Assembly: GCF_000376565.1 (NCBI RefSeq)
Contig: NZ_BARG01000042.1
Span: forward strand, 1-64,000
Reading direction: 5' to 3'
Length of the DNA: 64,000 nucleotides
Source of the DNA: Streptomyces hokutonensis
GTDB taxonomy: Bacteria; Actinomycetota; Actinomycetes; Streptomycetales; Streptomycetaceae
Part shown: one piece after another, positions 35,813-44,958 of the stretch
Layout: each line of letters begins with the position of its first letter
Position numbering within the stretch: position 1 is the first letter of the stretch
The notes under the pieces: model-generated
Databases searched by the model: none
Seen by the model: the letters and a program-made list of their open reading frames with translations, nothing else
What the model was told of the DNA's origin: nothing
Program-made: the position numbers and the translations under genes

Positions 35813-36896
35813 GGGTCACCTCCGTGGTCTCGCCGAGGACGATCCGGGCGAGGTTGGCCAGGGAGGCCGAGCCCGGTGAGAAGTAGTCGCTGTGGCCGCC
35901 GGCTCCGGCCGCGAAGACGCGGGCGCCGAACTCCGGGGACACCGGATCCGTACCGAAGCCGACGGTCGTGCCGAACAGGTCGGCGCTGACGTGCGGGACG
36001 TCCCCCACCCAGTCGTCGCCGCCGCGCGCCGCCCAGACACGGGCCGAAGTACGCAGTCCCGCAACGGAGTCGGCGCCCGTGCCGGGGCTGCCGACGAGAA
36101 CGAGGTCGGACACGTCCAGGCCAGCGGCGGCCCGCCCGCAGACGACCGTGCCGTACGAGTGGCACAGCAGCGCGATCCGCGCCGTGCGGCCGGTGATGCC
36201 GCGCAGCTGCCGTATGAACTCCCGTAGACGCGGGGCCGCTTGGTCCGCTCTGCCCGCGGTCAGCACCGTGGCGCTCACCGTGCGCGGGGTGTCGTAGCCG
36301 AGCCAGGACACCACCGCCGTACGGGAGTTCGGGGCGTCGTGGGCCAGCCGGCGGCGGAGGTTCAGCGCGGTGGCGCGGAAGCGGTCGTAGGTGTCGAGCG
36401 AGGTGTCCGAGCCCGGGACCAGGACGGCTATGCGGTCGGCGTGGGCCAGGTCGCCGAGGACCTCCGTCGCCAGGCCCGGGCCGCGGCCGTCGTAGGCCAG
36501 GAGGTGGCGGTCCGGGTCGGCCATGGCGCGGTCCGCGGCGGCGCGGCGCTCGTCTCCGTCGGCGGCGGCCATGCGGGACGCCTCGGCGGCATTGGCGCCG
36601 TTCGCCGCGTACGTCTCGTCCAACGTGGCCGCGGTGAGCGGTGCGAGCGCGGCCGGAGCGGGGGCGGGGATCTCGGGCCGGGCCGCGGCCGACAGGGGGA
36701 TCACGACAGCGCCTATGACGAGCGCGGCGAGGAGCGCGCGGCGCCAACTGCCCTTACGGCGGGGCTTGTTGCGGTCGGCGCGTGGCGCCTCGGCCTCCCC
36801 GGCCGGGCCCCTCTCCACCGGGTCGGCCACCGCCGTACCGGGCTCGGCCGTACTGTTCTCCGCGCAGGCCTCGACCACCCCCCTGCCCAGCCCCAT
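35805..36896 (-). CDS. Membrane-anchored alpha/beta hydrolase, DUF1023-like
   Basis: The 363-residue protein has a cytoplasmic Pro/Glu-rich start and one membrane segment near residues 52-70 (basic NKPRRKGSWRR then hydrophobic). An extracytoplasmic alpha/beta hydrolase of the DUF1023 type follows. The nucleophile elbow is LLCHSYGTVVCG; VLVPGSDTSLDTYD and a late GGHSDYFSP histidine complete the pattern. It is the first gene of the operon with an acyltransferase and two-component system 2, so it may act on the same envelope ester. Confidence 0.85.
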   Translation of the reverse strand: MGLGRGVVEACAENSTAEPGTAVADPVERGPAGEAEAPRADRNKPRRKGSWRRALLAALVIGAVVIPLSAAARPEIPAPAPAALAPLTAATLDETYAANGANAAEASRMAAADGDERRAAADRAMADPDRHLLAYDGRGPGLATEVLGDLAHADRIAVLVPGSDTSLDTYDRFRATALNLRRRLAHDAPNSRTAVVSWLGYDTPRTVSATVLTAGRADQAAPRLREFIRQLRGITGRTARIALLCHSYGTVVCGRAAAGLDVSDLVLVGSPGTGADSVAGLRTSARVWAARGGDDWVGDVPHVSADLFGTTVGFGTDPVSPEFGARVFAAGAGGHSDYFSPGSASLANLARIVLGETTEVTHA

Positions 36897-37002
36897 GTCC
36901 GTCTCCCCTCCCGCACCGGCCGCCGTCGGGCCGATCTGGAAGGGAAATTACGGATCCGCGCACGTCGTCCGCGTCCCGCCAGGGAACTCACCTGCGCCGT
37001 AG

Positions 37003-37023
37003 CTCTCAGGTACTACGGGTATG
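37003..37023. promoter_or_regulatory. Shared 21-bp box upstream of operon 2
   Basis: The sequence CTCTCAGGTACTACGGGTAT plus a final G lies 107 bases upstream of the DUF1023-like hydrolase. It differs from the copy at 32471-32491 by a single base and has the same orientation relative to its operon. Confidence 0.6.
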
Positions 37024-37058
37024 ACCGGGGTGGACGAAAGCCGACCGAAGTAGGCGGC

Positions 37059-37952
37059 TCACCAGGCCAGTTGTGCGATCTCCTCCGCCACCACCGCGCA
37101 CGCGTCCGCCGCCGGGTCGATCAGGGGGAAATGGCCGACGTCCTCGAGGAGCGTGAGGCCCACGACCTCGCCGGACTTCGCCGCCGCGTCCGCGTACGAC
37201 TCGGCGACCGCCTGCGGGACCACGAGGTCGGCACGGCCCTGGACCAGCGTCGTAGCGATGCCCGTGGGCAGCAGGAGCGTCGGATCGGCGTACGGCAGCC
37301 GCTCCGCGAACGTGGCCTCTCCACCCAGGAGTTGACCCGCCGCTCCCCCGCACACCGCGAGCTTCTCGGCGACCGTGAAGTCGGCGATCGGGGCGAGGGC
37401 GACCACACCGCGCAGCGCGGCCGGGGCGTCGGTGCGCCAGGGGGCGTCCTTGGGGAGGACGTGCCGGGCCGCCGCCCACAGCGCGAGATGGCCGCCGGCC
37501 GAGTGCCCGGTGAGCACCGTGCGGCGCGGATCGGCCTGCGGAAGCGCCTCCCGGACGAGCGCGGGCAGCGCGTCGAGCGCCGCCGCGACGTCGTCGAAGG
37601 TCTCCGGCCAACGGCCCGCGACCGGGCCCGTACCGCCCTGCGCGGGCAGCGCCGCGCCCCGCCGGTACTCGACATTGGCCACCGCGAACCCCCGCCGGGC
37701 CAGGAAGTCCGCGAACGGGGTGATGTGCCGGCGGTCGTACGGCGCCCGCCACGCACCCCCGTGCAGGACGACGACCAGCGGCGCCGGTTCGCCCGGCACC
37801 CGCTCGCCGTGCGGGGCGTAGAAGTCGATCACCTGGTCGGGGTGGTCGCCGTACGCGGCCGTGCTGTCGGGCTCCACGGCGGGGTGCGAGAAGGCCGACT
37901 CCTCTTCTGCGGCGGCTGCGGCGGCACGTGCGGCAGCGGCGTCGTCCGGCAT
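37059..37952 (-). CDS. Alpha/beta hydrolase, probable kynurenine formamidase
   Basis: The 297-residue protein has the esterase/lipase HGG motif in VVVLHGGAWRAPYDR, the nucleophile in LTGHSAGGHLALW, and a late catalytic His in DVGHFPLI. The gene follows kynureninase on the same strand, with a hairpin between. Tryptophan 2,3-dioxygenase and kynureninase need an arylformamidase in between, and this fold can provide it. The role is therefore inferred from context. The start at 37952 gives a normal N-terminus; an Ala-rich segment follows it. Confidence 0.75.
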   Translation of the reverse strand: MPDDAAAARAAAAAAEEESAFSHPAVEPDSTAAYGDHPDQVIDFYAPHGERVPGEPAPLVVVLHGGAWRAPYDRRHITPFADFLARRGFAVANVEYRRGAALPAQGGTGPVAGRWPETFDDVAAALDALPALVREALPQADPRRTVLTGHSAGGHLALWAAARHVLPKDAPWRTDAPAALRGVVALAPIADFTVAEKLAVCGGAAGQLLGGEATFAERLPYADPTLLLPTGIATTLVQGRADLVVPQAVAESYADAAAKSGEVVGLTLLEDVGHFPLIDPAADACAVVAEEIAQLAW

Positions 37953-38187
37953 GCTCCAACCTCTCAGCGACGATGGGGGCACCTCCCAGGCTTTCGGCAC
38001 TGGGGGAGGACTTGGACGGATCAGGATGTGACGGGATATGGCGACCAGGAGCGAAACACGCGGAGAAATTCGGCCGTCGGCCGGGACGCTACCAGGCCGG
38101 TGGCGTGCACGGAGACCGCTGTTGTCACGCTCGGTGAGGCGTAAACGGTTCTGCGGTGCACGTCACCGGCACGCGACTGGCACGTGA

Positions 38188-38231
38188 CCGGCATCTAACC
38201 GCTCCAGTGACCTACGGCGGTTAGATGCCGG
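38188..38231. terminator. Strong hairpin after kynU
   Basis: CCGGCATCTAACCGC (38188-38202) and GCGGTTAGATGCCGG (38217-38231) form a perfect 15-bp stem with a 14-base loop, beginning 20 bases past the kynU stop. No T-run follows, as is usual in Streptomyces terminators. Confidence 0.75.
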
Positions 38232-38250
38232 TACACACCTTCCAGAGGTC

Positions 38251-39441
38251 CTACCGGACCAGTTCCCCCAGCACCCGCGCCGCCCGCTCCACGTCCGCGA
38301 ACCCGACGTACAGCGGCGTGAATCCGAACCGCAGCACGTCCGGGTGCCGGAAGTCGCCGACCACACCCCGCTCGATCAGCCGCTTCATCACGTCACCGGC
38401 GTCCGCGCAGCGCAGCGCGACCTGGCTCCCCCGCTCCTCGTGCGCCACAGGAGTCACCGACTCCACCCGCCCCGACGGCACGTACGACGCCACGCACTCC
38501 AGGAAGAAGTCCGTCAGGGCGAGGGACTTGGCCCGCACCGCCCCGACCGAGACGCCGTCGGCGTCCCACACGTCGAGGGCGGCCTCCAGGGCGAGCATGG
38601 ACAGGATGTCCGGGGTGCCGACCCGGCCGCGCAGCGCGCCCGGCGCCGGTTCGTAGGCGGGCCGCATGCCGAAGGGTTCGGCGTGCGAGTTCCAGCCCGG
38701 GAGCGGGGAGTCGAAGCGGCTCTGGAGATCGGACCGCACATACAGATACGCCGGTGAACCCGGGCCGCCGTTCAGGTACTTGTAGGTGCAGCCGACCGCG
38801 AGGTCCACCCCGTGCTCGTCGAGCCCGACCGGCAGGGCGCCCGCGCTGTGGCACAGGTCCCAGACGGCCACGGCACCCGCCGCGTGGACGGCGGCGGTGA
38901 GCGCGGGCAGGTCGTGCAGCCGGCCGGTGCGGTAGTCGACGTGGTTGAGGAGCACCGCCGCCGTACGGTCGCCGAGCACGTCCGGCACCTCGGCCGGGGT
39001 CACCGGCCGCACCGTGCACCCGGTCATCCGGGCCGCCGACTCGGCGATGTACCCGTCCGTGGGGAAAGTCGTGGCGTCGACGACGATCTCGTCGCGGCCC
39101 TCCCCCGCCATCCGCACGGCCGCCACAACCGCCTTGAACACATTGACACTTGTCGAGTCGCCGACGACGATCTGCCCGGCCGCCGCCCCGACCAGCGGGG
39201 CGATCCGGTCGCCGATCCGCTCGGGCGCGGTCCACCACCCGCTCTCGTCCCAGGACCGGATCCGCAGCTCGCCCCACTGCCGCCGTACGACGTCCTCGAC
39301 CCGGCCAGGGACCGCCACCGGCAGCGCGCCGAGCGAGTTCCCGTCCAGATACACCACGTCATCCAGGACGAACTGCGAACGCACGCCCGCCAGTTCGTCG
39401 GCGGCGTCCGACTTCTCTGCCTTCAGCGCGAGTTCAGACAT
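38251..39441 (-). CDS. kynU: Kynureninase
   Basis: The 396-residue PLP enzyme cleaves kynurenine to anthranilate and alanine. It shows YLDGNSLGALP at the start, VGDSTSVNVFKAVVAA, the VWDLCHSAGALPV segment with the PLP-binding aspartate, and the lysine in VGCTYKYLNGGPG. The ATG overlaps the kynA stop by 8 bp, so the pair is coupled. It supplies anthranilate for degradation or for secondary metabolism. Confidence 0.95.
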   Translation of the reverse strand: MSELALKAEKSDAADELAGVRSQFVLDDVVYLDGNSLGALPVAVPGRVEDVVRRQWGELRIRSWDESGWWTAPERIGDRIAPLVGAAAGQIVVGDSTSVNVFKAVVAAVRMAGEGRDEIVVDATTFPTDGYIAESAARMTGCTVRPVTPAEVPDVLGDRTAAVLLNHVDYRTGRLHDLPALTAAVHAAGAVAVWDLCHSAGALPVGLDEHGVDLAVGCTYKYLNGGPGSPAYLYVRSDLQSRFDSPLPGWNSHAEPFGMRPAYEPAPGALRGRVGTPDILSMLALEAALDVWDADGVSVGAVRAKSLALTDFFLECVASYVPSGRVESVTPVAHEERGSQVALRCADAGDVMKRLIERGVVGDFRHPDVLRFGFTPLYVGFADVERAARVLGELVR

Positions 39442-40273
39442 GGGAGCGCGCCGTCCACAGCTCGGGGAAGACGTTCTTCTGCGCGCGCTTCTCCAGCCAG
39501 GCCACCCCGGCGGAGCCGCCCGTCCCGGTCTTCGCGCCCATCGCGCGCCGGGTGGCGACGAGATGGTCGTTGCGCCATCGCCACACCAGTTCGGCGACAT
39601 CGGTCAACGCCTCGCCGAGCCGGGCGAGTTCGTCGCCGGAGTCACCGGAGTAGAGGGCGGTCCACACCTCCTCCACCTGCTCCGACGGCTCGTAGCGCAG
39701 CGACACGTCACGCGTGAGCACGGCCTCCGGGACCGTGTGCCCGCGCCGGTCGAGGAGCCTCAGCACCTCGTCGTAGAGGCTCGGTTCGTGCAGTGCCTTC
39801 TCCAACTCGGCGTGCACGCGCGGCGCTCCGCGGTGCGGGACGAGCATGGACGCGGACTTCTCGCCGAGCAGGAACTCCATCCGGCGGTACATCGCCGACT
39901 GGAAGCCGCTGCCCTCGCCGAGGGCCTCACGGTACGAGTTGAACTGGGCCGGTGTGAGCTGTCCGAGGGGCCGCCAGGAGGCGTTGAGCGCCTCCAGCTC
40001 CCGTACGGAACGCTTCAGCGCGTCGATCGCGACCGGCACCCGGTCCTCGCGCAGGGCCCGCGCGGCGGTCTCCCACTCGTGGACGATGACGGTGAACCAC
40101 AGCTCCATGACCTGGGTGGTGACCAGGAAGACCATCTCGCCGGGGTCTTCGGAGCGGGTGTGCTGGAGGTGGGTGAGGACGTCCGCCTGGACGTAGTCCT
40201 CGTACGGGGTCGTCCCCTGGAAGTCGAGATGCGGGGCCTCGGGCTCCTGCGTTTCCTGAGCCTGCTGGGACAT
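39434..40273 (-). CDS. kynA: Tryptophan 2,3-dioxygenase
   Basis: The 279-residue heme enzyme opens the indole ring of tryptophan to N-formylkynurenine. Landmarks are TPYEDYVQADVL, the distal VTTQVMELWFTVIVHEW region, GSGFQSAMYRRMEFLLG, and the proximal heme histidine in RWRNDHLVATRRAMG. It heads the kynurenine operon. No dedicated regulator is visible next to it. Confidence 0.95.
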   Translation of the reverse strand: MSQQAQETQEPEAPHLDFQGTTPYEDYVQADVLTHLQHTRSEDPGEMVFLVTTQVMELWFTVIVHEWETAARALREDRVPVAIDALKRSVRELEALNASWRPLGQLTPAQFNSYREALGEGSGFQSAMYRRMEFLLGEKSASMLVPHRGAPRVHAELEKALHEPSLYDEVLRLLDRRGHTVPEAVLTRDVSLRYEPSEQVEEVWTALYSGDSGDELARLGEALTDVAELVWRWRNDHLVATRRAMGAKTGTGGSAGVAWLEKRAQKNVFPELWTARSHV

Positions 40274-40382
40274 CGCTGTCTCCTGATGCGTACTCCGGGT
40301 AGCGGTCCGCCCCTGCCGAATTCCGACACGGGGGCCCCGGTCCCCACCGGGCATCCTGCACAATCGTCCCGCAGGACCGCAA

Positions 40383-40409
40383 GGTCCGCCTGGTCACACC
40401 AGGCGGACC
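40383..40409. terminator. Hairpin after the DUF3151 gene
   Basis: GGTCCGCCTGGT and ACCAGGCGGACC are perfect 12-bp arms with a 3-base loop, 27 bases past the end of the leftward DUF3151 gene and upstream of kynA. It should insulate kynA from that transcript. Confidence 0.75.
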
Positions 40410-40435
40410 CGCATCACCGCACCCGGACTAAGGAA

Positions 40436-40849
40436 CTAGCCCAGCGTCTGGGCCGCCGTCGGCGAGGAATCCTTCAGGAACTGGCTGCACCGCGCGTACT
40501 CCTCCTGCTCCCCGATCGCCTGAGCGGCCCGCGCGAGGGCGTGCAGGGCGCGCAGGAAGCCGCGGTTCGGCTCGTGCTCCCAGGGCACCGGACCGTGCCC
40601 CTTCCAGCCGTTGCGCCGCAGCGAGTCCAGCCCGCGGTGGTAGCCCGTACGGGCATAGGCGTACGACTCCACGACGCTGCCCCGCTCGAACGCGTCGTCG
40701 GCCAGCAGGGCCCAGGCGAGCGAGGAGGTCGGATACTTCGCGGCGACCTCGGCGGGCGCGGCCCCGCTCGCGAGGAGGTCGCGCGGCCCGGGGTCTTCGG
40801 GAAGGTGGGTCGGGGGCGGTCCCCCGAGGAGGTTCTCGTGAATCGTCAT
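40436..40849 (-). CDS. DUF3151 protein
   Basis: The 137-residue soluble, mostly helical protein matches the actinobacterial DUF3151 family: PDPGPRDLLA-like start, YPTSSLAWALLADDAFERG, VESYAYARTGYHRGLDSLRR and NRGFLRALHALARAAQAIGE. The helix pattern resembles a tetratricopeptide-like fold. Function is unknown. It shares the leftward strand with a DHA2 pump 46 bases upstream and is closed by a hairpin. Confidence 0.8.
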   Translation of the reverse strand: MTIHENLLGGPPPTHLPEDPGPRDLLASGAAPAEVAAKYPTSSLAWALLADDAFERGSVVESYAYARTGYHRGLDSLRRNGWKGHGPVPWEHEPNRGFLRALHALARAAQAIGEQEEYARCSQFLKDSSPTAAQTLG

Positions 40850-40895
40850 GGGTTCCAGTCTCCCCCAGCCGCGGCCGTTGCCCCGCATCCACCCG

Positions 40896-42374
40896 CTACC
40901 CCGCGTCGAGCCGCCCCTTCCCCAGCCGCGGCTCCAGCGGCGGGGCCGTGATCGAGCCGTGGGTGATGCACTCCGGGCGGCGGCAGTCCGGGGGCGGGCG
41001 CCGTACCGTCGCGAACGCCAGGACGGAACCCACCACCAGCACCCCCGCGCACCACCCCATCGCCCGGTCGAAGGCGTGGTCGAAGGCGGTCGCCGAGCGG
41101 TACGCCTCCGAGCCCATCCCGGCGAGCAGCGGCAGCGCGGCGATCGCGATGAGACCGGCCGCGCGGGCCGCCGCGTTGTTGATGCCGCTGGCCAGGCCCG
41201 CGCGGGCGGTGTCGACGGAGGCCAGGACGGTGGCCGTCAGCGGCGCGACGAGGATGACCATGCCGGCGCCCATCACCAGGAGGGCCGGTACGACGTCGGC
41301 GAGGTAGGAGGCGTCGGGACCGACCCGCAGCATCAGCAGCATCGCCGCCGCACACAACAACGGGCCGACGGTGAGCGGGATACGGGGGCCGATGCGCTGG
41401 GCCAGTTCGCCGGAGCGGGCCGAGAAGAGCAGCATCAGGGCGGTGGTCGGGAGCAGGGCCGTGCCGGCCTCCAGCGCCGAGTAGCCTGCCACGACCTGGA
41501 GTTGGAGCGCGGTGAGGAAGAAGAAGCCGCTGAAGGCCGCGTACACGCAGAGCGTGACCAGGTTGACCGCCGTGAACTGGCGGGACGCGAAGATGCCCGG
41601 CGGCATCATCGGATCGGGGCTGCGCTTCTCGACGTGGACGAACGCGACCCCCGCGGCCACGCCCGCGACGGCGGTGACGATCACGACGGGCAGGGAGCCG
41701 TCGCTCGCCTCGATCAGCGCATACGTCACCAGCGCCAACGCGATCGCGCCCAGCGCCGCGCCCAGGACGTCGAAGCGGCCGTGTGTGCGGCCGTCCGCGG
41801 ACTCGGGGACATGGCGTACGGCGATGGGGGCGCAGACCAGCGCCATCGGGACGTTGATCAGGAACACCCAGCGCCAGCCGGGGCCGTCGACCAGCCAGCC
41901 GCCCAGGAACGGGCCGACGGCCGCGCCGATACCGCCGAAGCCGGACCACAGGCCGACCGCCCTGGCCCGGTCGTCGGGGTGGAAGGAGGCCTGGATGAGG
42001 GCGAGGGAGCCGGGGGTGAGGAGCGCGCCGCCGACGCCCTGGAGCGCGCGGGCGGCGATCAGGACCCCGGCGTTGGGGGCCAGGCCGCACAGCAGGGAGG
42101 CCGCCGCGAACCACACCACCCCGAGGACGAAGATCTTGCGGCGGCCGTAGCGGTCGCCGAGCGAGCCGCCGAGGAGGATCAGACCGGCCAGCGTCAGCAT
42201 GTACGCGTTGACCGTCCACTGGAGGGCGGCCAGGTCGGCGTCCAGGTCGCGGCCGATGCGCGGCAGGGCGACGTTGACGACGGTGGAGTCCACCATGGCC
42301 ATGCTGGAGCCGAGGACGGTGGTGAGCAGGACCCACTTGCCCTGGGGCGAGGCGATGCGCACATCGGAGGACAT
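40896..42374 (-). CDS. MFS exporter, DHA2 family
   Basis: The 492-residue membrane protein shows SMAMVDSTVVNVALPRIG in helix 1, motif A in GGSLGDRYGRRKIFVLG, and ARALQGVGGALLTPGSLALI. About 14 hydrophobic segments are seen. It is a second drug-type antiporter in the window, without an adjoining regulator. I chose the ATG at 42374 (MSSDVRIASPQGKW) over one 12 codons upstream. Confidence 0.9.
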   Translation of the reverse strand: MSSDVRIASPQGKWVLLTTVLGSSMAMVDSTVVNVALPRIGRDLDADLAALQWTVNAYMLTLAGLILLGGSLGDRYGRRKIFVLGVVWFAAASLLCGLAPNAGVLIAARALQGVGGALLTPGSLALIQASFHPDDRARAVGLWSGFGGIGAAVGPFLGGWLVDGPGWRWVFLINVPMALVCAPIAVRHVPESADGRTHGRFDVLGAALGAIALALVTYALIEASDGSLPVVIVTAVAGVAAGVAFVHVEKRSPDPMMPPGIFASRQFTAVNLVTLCVYAAFSGFFFLTALQLQVVAGYSALEAGTALLPTTALMLLFSARSGELAQRIGPRIPLTVGPLLCAAAMLLMLRVGPDASYLADVVPALLVMGAGMVILVAPLTATVLASVDTARAGLASGINNAAARAAGLIAIAALPLLAGMGSEAYRSATAFDHAFDRAMGWCAGVLVVGSVLAFATVRRPPPDCRRPECITHGSITAPPLEPRLGKGRLDAG

Positions 42375-42390
42375 GCCCCCAGGTATACAA

Positions 42391-42418
42391 CGACCCCGGT
42401 GCCGTAGCACCGGGGTCG
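42391..42418. terminator. Hairpin after fba
   Basis: CGACCCCGGTGC and GCACCGGGGTCG form a perfect 12-bp stem with a CGTA loop, directly after the fba stop codon at 42435. It also separates fba from the MFS gene. Confidence 0.85.
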
Positions 42419-42434
42419 CGGCAGACCGCAGAGG

Positions 42435-43457
42435 TTACTTGATCTTCGTGCCCGTCGAGCGCAGGTTCGCGCACGCCTCGGTGACGCGCGCGGCCATCGA
42501 CGCCTCGGCCAGCTTGCCCCAGGTCCGCGGGTCGTAGGTCTTCTTGGAGCCGACCTCGCCGTCGACCTTCAGGACGCCGTCGTAGTTGCGGAACATGTGG
42601 TCCGCGACCGGGCGCGTGAACGCGTACTGGGTGTCGGTGTCGAGGTTCATCTTCACCACGCCGTTCTCCAGCGCGGTGGCGATCTCCTGCTCGGTGGAGC
42701 CGGAACCGCCGTGGAAGACGAAGTCGAACGGGGACGCCTTGCCGTACTTCGCGGCCACGCCGTCGCTCAGCTCCTTGAGGAGCTCGGGGCGCAGGACGAC
42801 GTTGCCCGGCTTGTACACGCCGTGCACGTTGCCGAAGGACGCGGCGAGCAGGTAGCGGCCCTTCTCGCCGAGGCCGAGCGCCTCGACCGTACGGATCGCG
42901 TCCTCGACGGTGGTGTAGAGGTTGTCGTTGATCTCGTGCGAGACACCGTCCTCCTCGCCGCCGGTCGGGGTGATCTCCACCTCGAGGATGATCTTCGCGG
43001 CGGCGGCGCGGGCCAGCAGCTCCTGCGCGATGGCGAGGTTGTCGGCGAGGGTCTCCGCGGAGCCGTCCCACATGTGGGACTGGAACAGCGGGTTGCGGCC
43101 GGCCTTCACGCGCTCCTCGGAGACGGCGAGCAGCGGACGGACGTAGCCGTCGAGCTTGTCCTTGGGGCAGTGGTCGGTGTGCAGCGCGACCGTGACCGGG
43201 TACTTCTCGGCGACGATGTGCGCGAACTCGGCGAGCGCCACGGAACCCGTGACCATCTCCTTGGCGTACTGGCCGCCCAGGAACTCGGCGCCACCCGTGG
43301 AGATCTGGACGATGCCGTCGCTCTCGGCCTCCGCGAAGCCGCGCAGCGCAGCGTGCAGGGTCTGGGTCGAGGTCACATTGATGGCCGGGTAGGCGAACTT
43401 GCCTGCCTTCGCCCGGTCGAGCATCTCGTTGTAGACCTCGGGGGTTGCGATGGGCAT
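42435..43457 (-). CDS. fba: Class II fructose-bisphosphate aldolase
   Basis: The 340-residue zinc enzyme interconverts fructose 1,6-bisphosphate with two triose phosphates in glycolysis. Metal and catalytic segments are visible: ALHTDHCPKDKLDGY, SHMWDGSA, EVEITPTGGEEDGVSHE, FGNVHGVYKPGNV and VFHGGSGSTEQEI. AAGGAG precedes the ATG by seven bases. It lies upstream of the MFS gene and downstream of pyrE on the same strand. Confidence 0.97.
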   Translation of the reverse strand: MPIATPEVYNEMLDRAKAGKFAYPAINVTSTQTLHAALRGFAEAESDGIVQISTGGAEFLGGQYAKEMVTGSVALAEFAHIVAEKYPVTVALHTDHCPKDKLDGYVRPLLAVSEERVKAGRNPLFQSHMWDGSAETLADNLAIAQELLARAAAAKIILEVEITPTGGEEDGVSHEINDNLYTTVEDAIRTVEALGLGEKGRYLLAASFGNVHGVYKPGNVVLRPELLKELSDGVAAKYGKASPFDFVFHGGSGSTEQEIATALENGVVKMNLDTDTQYAFTRPVADHMFRNYDGVLKVDGEVGSKKTYDPRTWGKLAEASMAARVTEACANLRSTGTKIK

Positions 43458-43589
43458 CTGTCCGCTCCTTGGTATCTGCGGGTTGGCGATCTTCGCGATC
43501 TGCGTGCTACGGCCCTGACCTAGACCTTGGGTGCGACGTCATCGTCGTGCCCATCTTTCCAGACGTGGCCGGATGCTAGGAGCGTGCGG

Positions 43590-44138
43590 TCAGTCCAGGC
43601 CCAGCTCGTCCTTGGAAAAGGCGAAGAGGTACGGCACTCCCGCGCCCGCCTCGATCTTCTCGGCCGCGCCGGTCGCCCGGTCCACGATGGTCGCGACGCC
43701 GACGACCTCGGCACCGGCCGCGCGCACCGCCTCGACGGCGGTGAGCGGGGAACCGCCGGTGGTGGAGGTGTCCTCGACGACCAGGACCCGGCGGCCCGCG
43801 ATCTCGGGGCCCTCCACCTGGCGCTGCATGCCGTGCGCCTTCGCGGCCTTGCGCACGACGAAGGCGTCGAGCTGCTGTCCGCGCGCGGCGGCGGCGTGCA
43901 GCATCGAGGTGGCGACCGGGTCGGCGCCCATGGTCAGGCCGCCGACCGCGTCGAAGTCGAGGCCGGCGGTCAGGTCCAGCAGCACCTGCCCGACGAGCGG
44001 GGCGGCCGCCCCGTCGAGGGTCACGCGGCGGAGGTCGATGTAGTAGTCGGCCTCCAGACCCGACGACAGGGTCACCTTGCCGTGCACCACGGCCTTGTCC
44101 TTGATCTGCTGCAGCAGCGCGCCGCGTACGTCCGTCAT
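43590..44138 (-). CDS. pyrE: Orotate phosphoribosyltransferase
   Basis: The 182-residue enzyme adds phosphoribose from PRPP to orotate in pyrimidine synthesis. The PRPP loop VLVVEDTSTTGGSPL, the start region LSSGLEADYYIDLRR and GGLTMGADPVATSML are clear. It is followed closely downstream by fba and preceded within 10 bases by the epimerase gene, so some co-transcription is likely. Confidence 0.96.
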   Translation of the reverse strand: MTDVRGALLQQIKDKAVVHGKVTLSSGLEADYYIDLRRVTLDGAAAPLVGQVLLDLTAGLDFDAVGGLTMGADPVATSMLHAAAARGQQLDAFVVRKAAKAHGMQRQVEGPEIAGRRVLVVEDTSTTGGSPLTAVEAVRAAGAEVVGVATIVDRATGAAEKIEAGAGVPYLFAFSKDELGLD

Positions 44139-44148
44139 GCCGCCCAGC

Positions 44149-44937
44149 TTAGAGGCGCGTCCACGCCCAGGTCATCGTGGCTTCCAGCGGCTCGATCGGG
44201 GTGACCAGGCGGGGCAGGGTGTTGAGGCCGTTCGGCGGTCCGGTCTGCGGTTCCACGCAGACCGCCGCCTCCTGCTCGTCGTAGACGACGACCCACTGCT
44301 CGGGGCTCGTCACCTTCAGCGCCAGCTGCCCCGGCCAGGTCAGGGTGACGTCGACACCGTCCGGCATGCCGAAGCAGTCGTCCCAGGGGCTCGGCTTCAC
44401 GTCGATACGGTTGCCGGTGGGGAGGTGGTCGTCGCCGCGCTCCTCCTGCCAGGCGGGGCTGAAGTCGACGAGGACGTCCTCGCCGCCGAGGTTGCGGTTG
44501 AACCACGGGTGCCAGCCGATCTGCGCCGGGAACGAGTCGCCGTACGCCTCGATCGCCATGGTGAGCGTCAGGGAGTCGGCGGTCAGCGCGACGGCCTGGG
44601 TGACGCGGCCCGGGAAGGGCCACGGCTCGATGAGGTCGTACGTGATGACCGTCTCGTCGGCCGTGCGGCGGGCGGTGCGCCAGGCGCCGTCGCGGACGGT
44701 GCCGTGGATGGCGTGCGGCGGGGAGTTGAGGGGCATCTGGTGGACGGTCCCGCCGTCCAGGAAGCGGCCGTCGCGGATCCGCCCGCACCAGGGGACCATC
44801 GGGAAGCACCCGAACCGCTCGCCCTGGCGCAGCAGTTCGGTGCCGCCGACGCGCAGTCCTCCGATACGGCCGCCGTTGCCCGGCTGCACCGTCACTTCCG
44901 CGTCGCCCGCGGTCAGCGTGATCTCTTCGTTACTCAC
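44149..44937 (-). CDS. Aldose 1-epimerase family protein
   Basis: The 262-residue protein has the mutarotase pattern: PGNGGRIGGLRVGG, MVPWCGRIRDGRF, the catalytic histidines in HAIHGTVRD and IGWHPWFNR, and the general base Glu in VCVEPQTGPPNGLN. It interconverts sugar anomers. It ends 10 bases before pyrE. Its precise sugar is not determinable. Confidence 0.9.
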   Translation of the reverse strand: MSNEEITLTAGDAEVTVQPGNGGRIGGLRVGGTELLRQGERFGCFPMVPWCGRIRDGRFLDGGTVHQMPLNSPPHAIHGTVRDGAWRTARRTADETVITYDLIEPWPFPGRVTQAVALTADSLTLTMAIEAYGDSFPAQIGWHPWFNRNLGGEDVLVDFSPAWQEERGDDHLPTGNRIDVKPSPWDDCFGMPDGVDVTLTWPGQLALKVTSPEQWVVVYDEQEAAVCVEPQTGPPNGLNTLPRLVTPIEPLEATMTWAWTRL

Positions 44938-44958
44938 GGCACGACCCTACTGGGCCGC

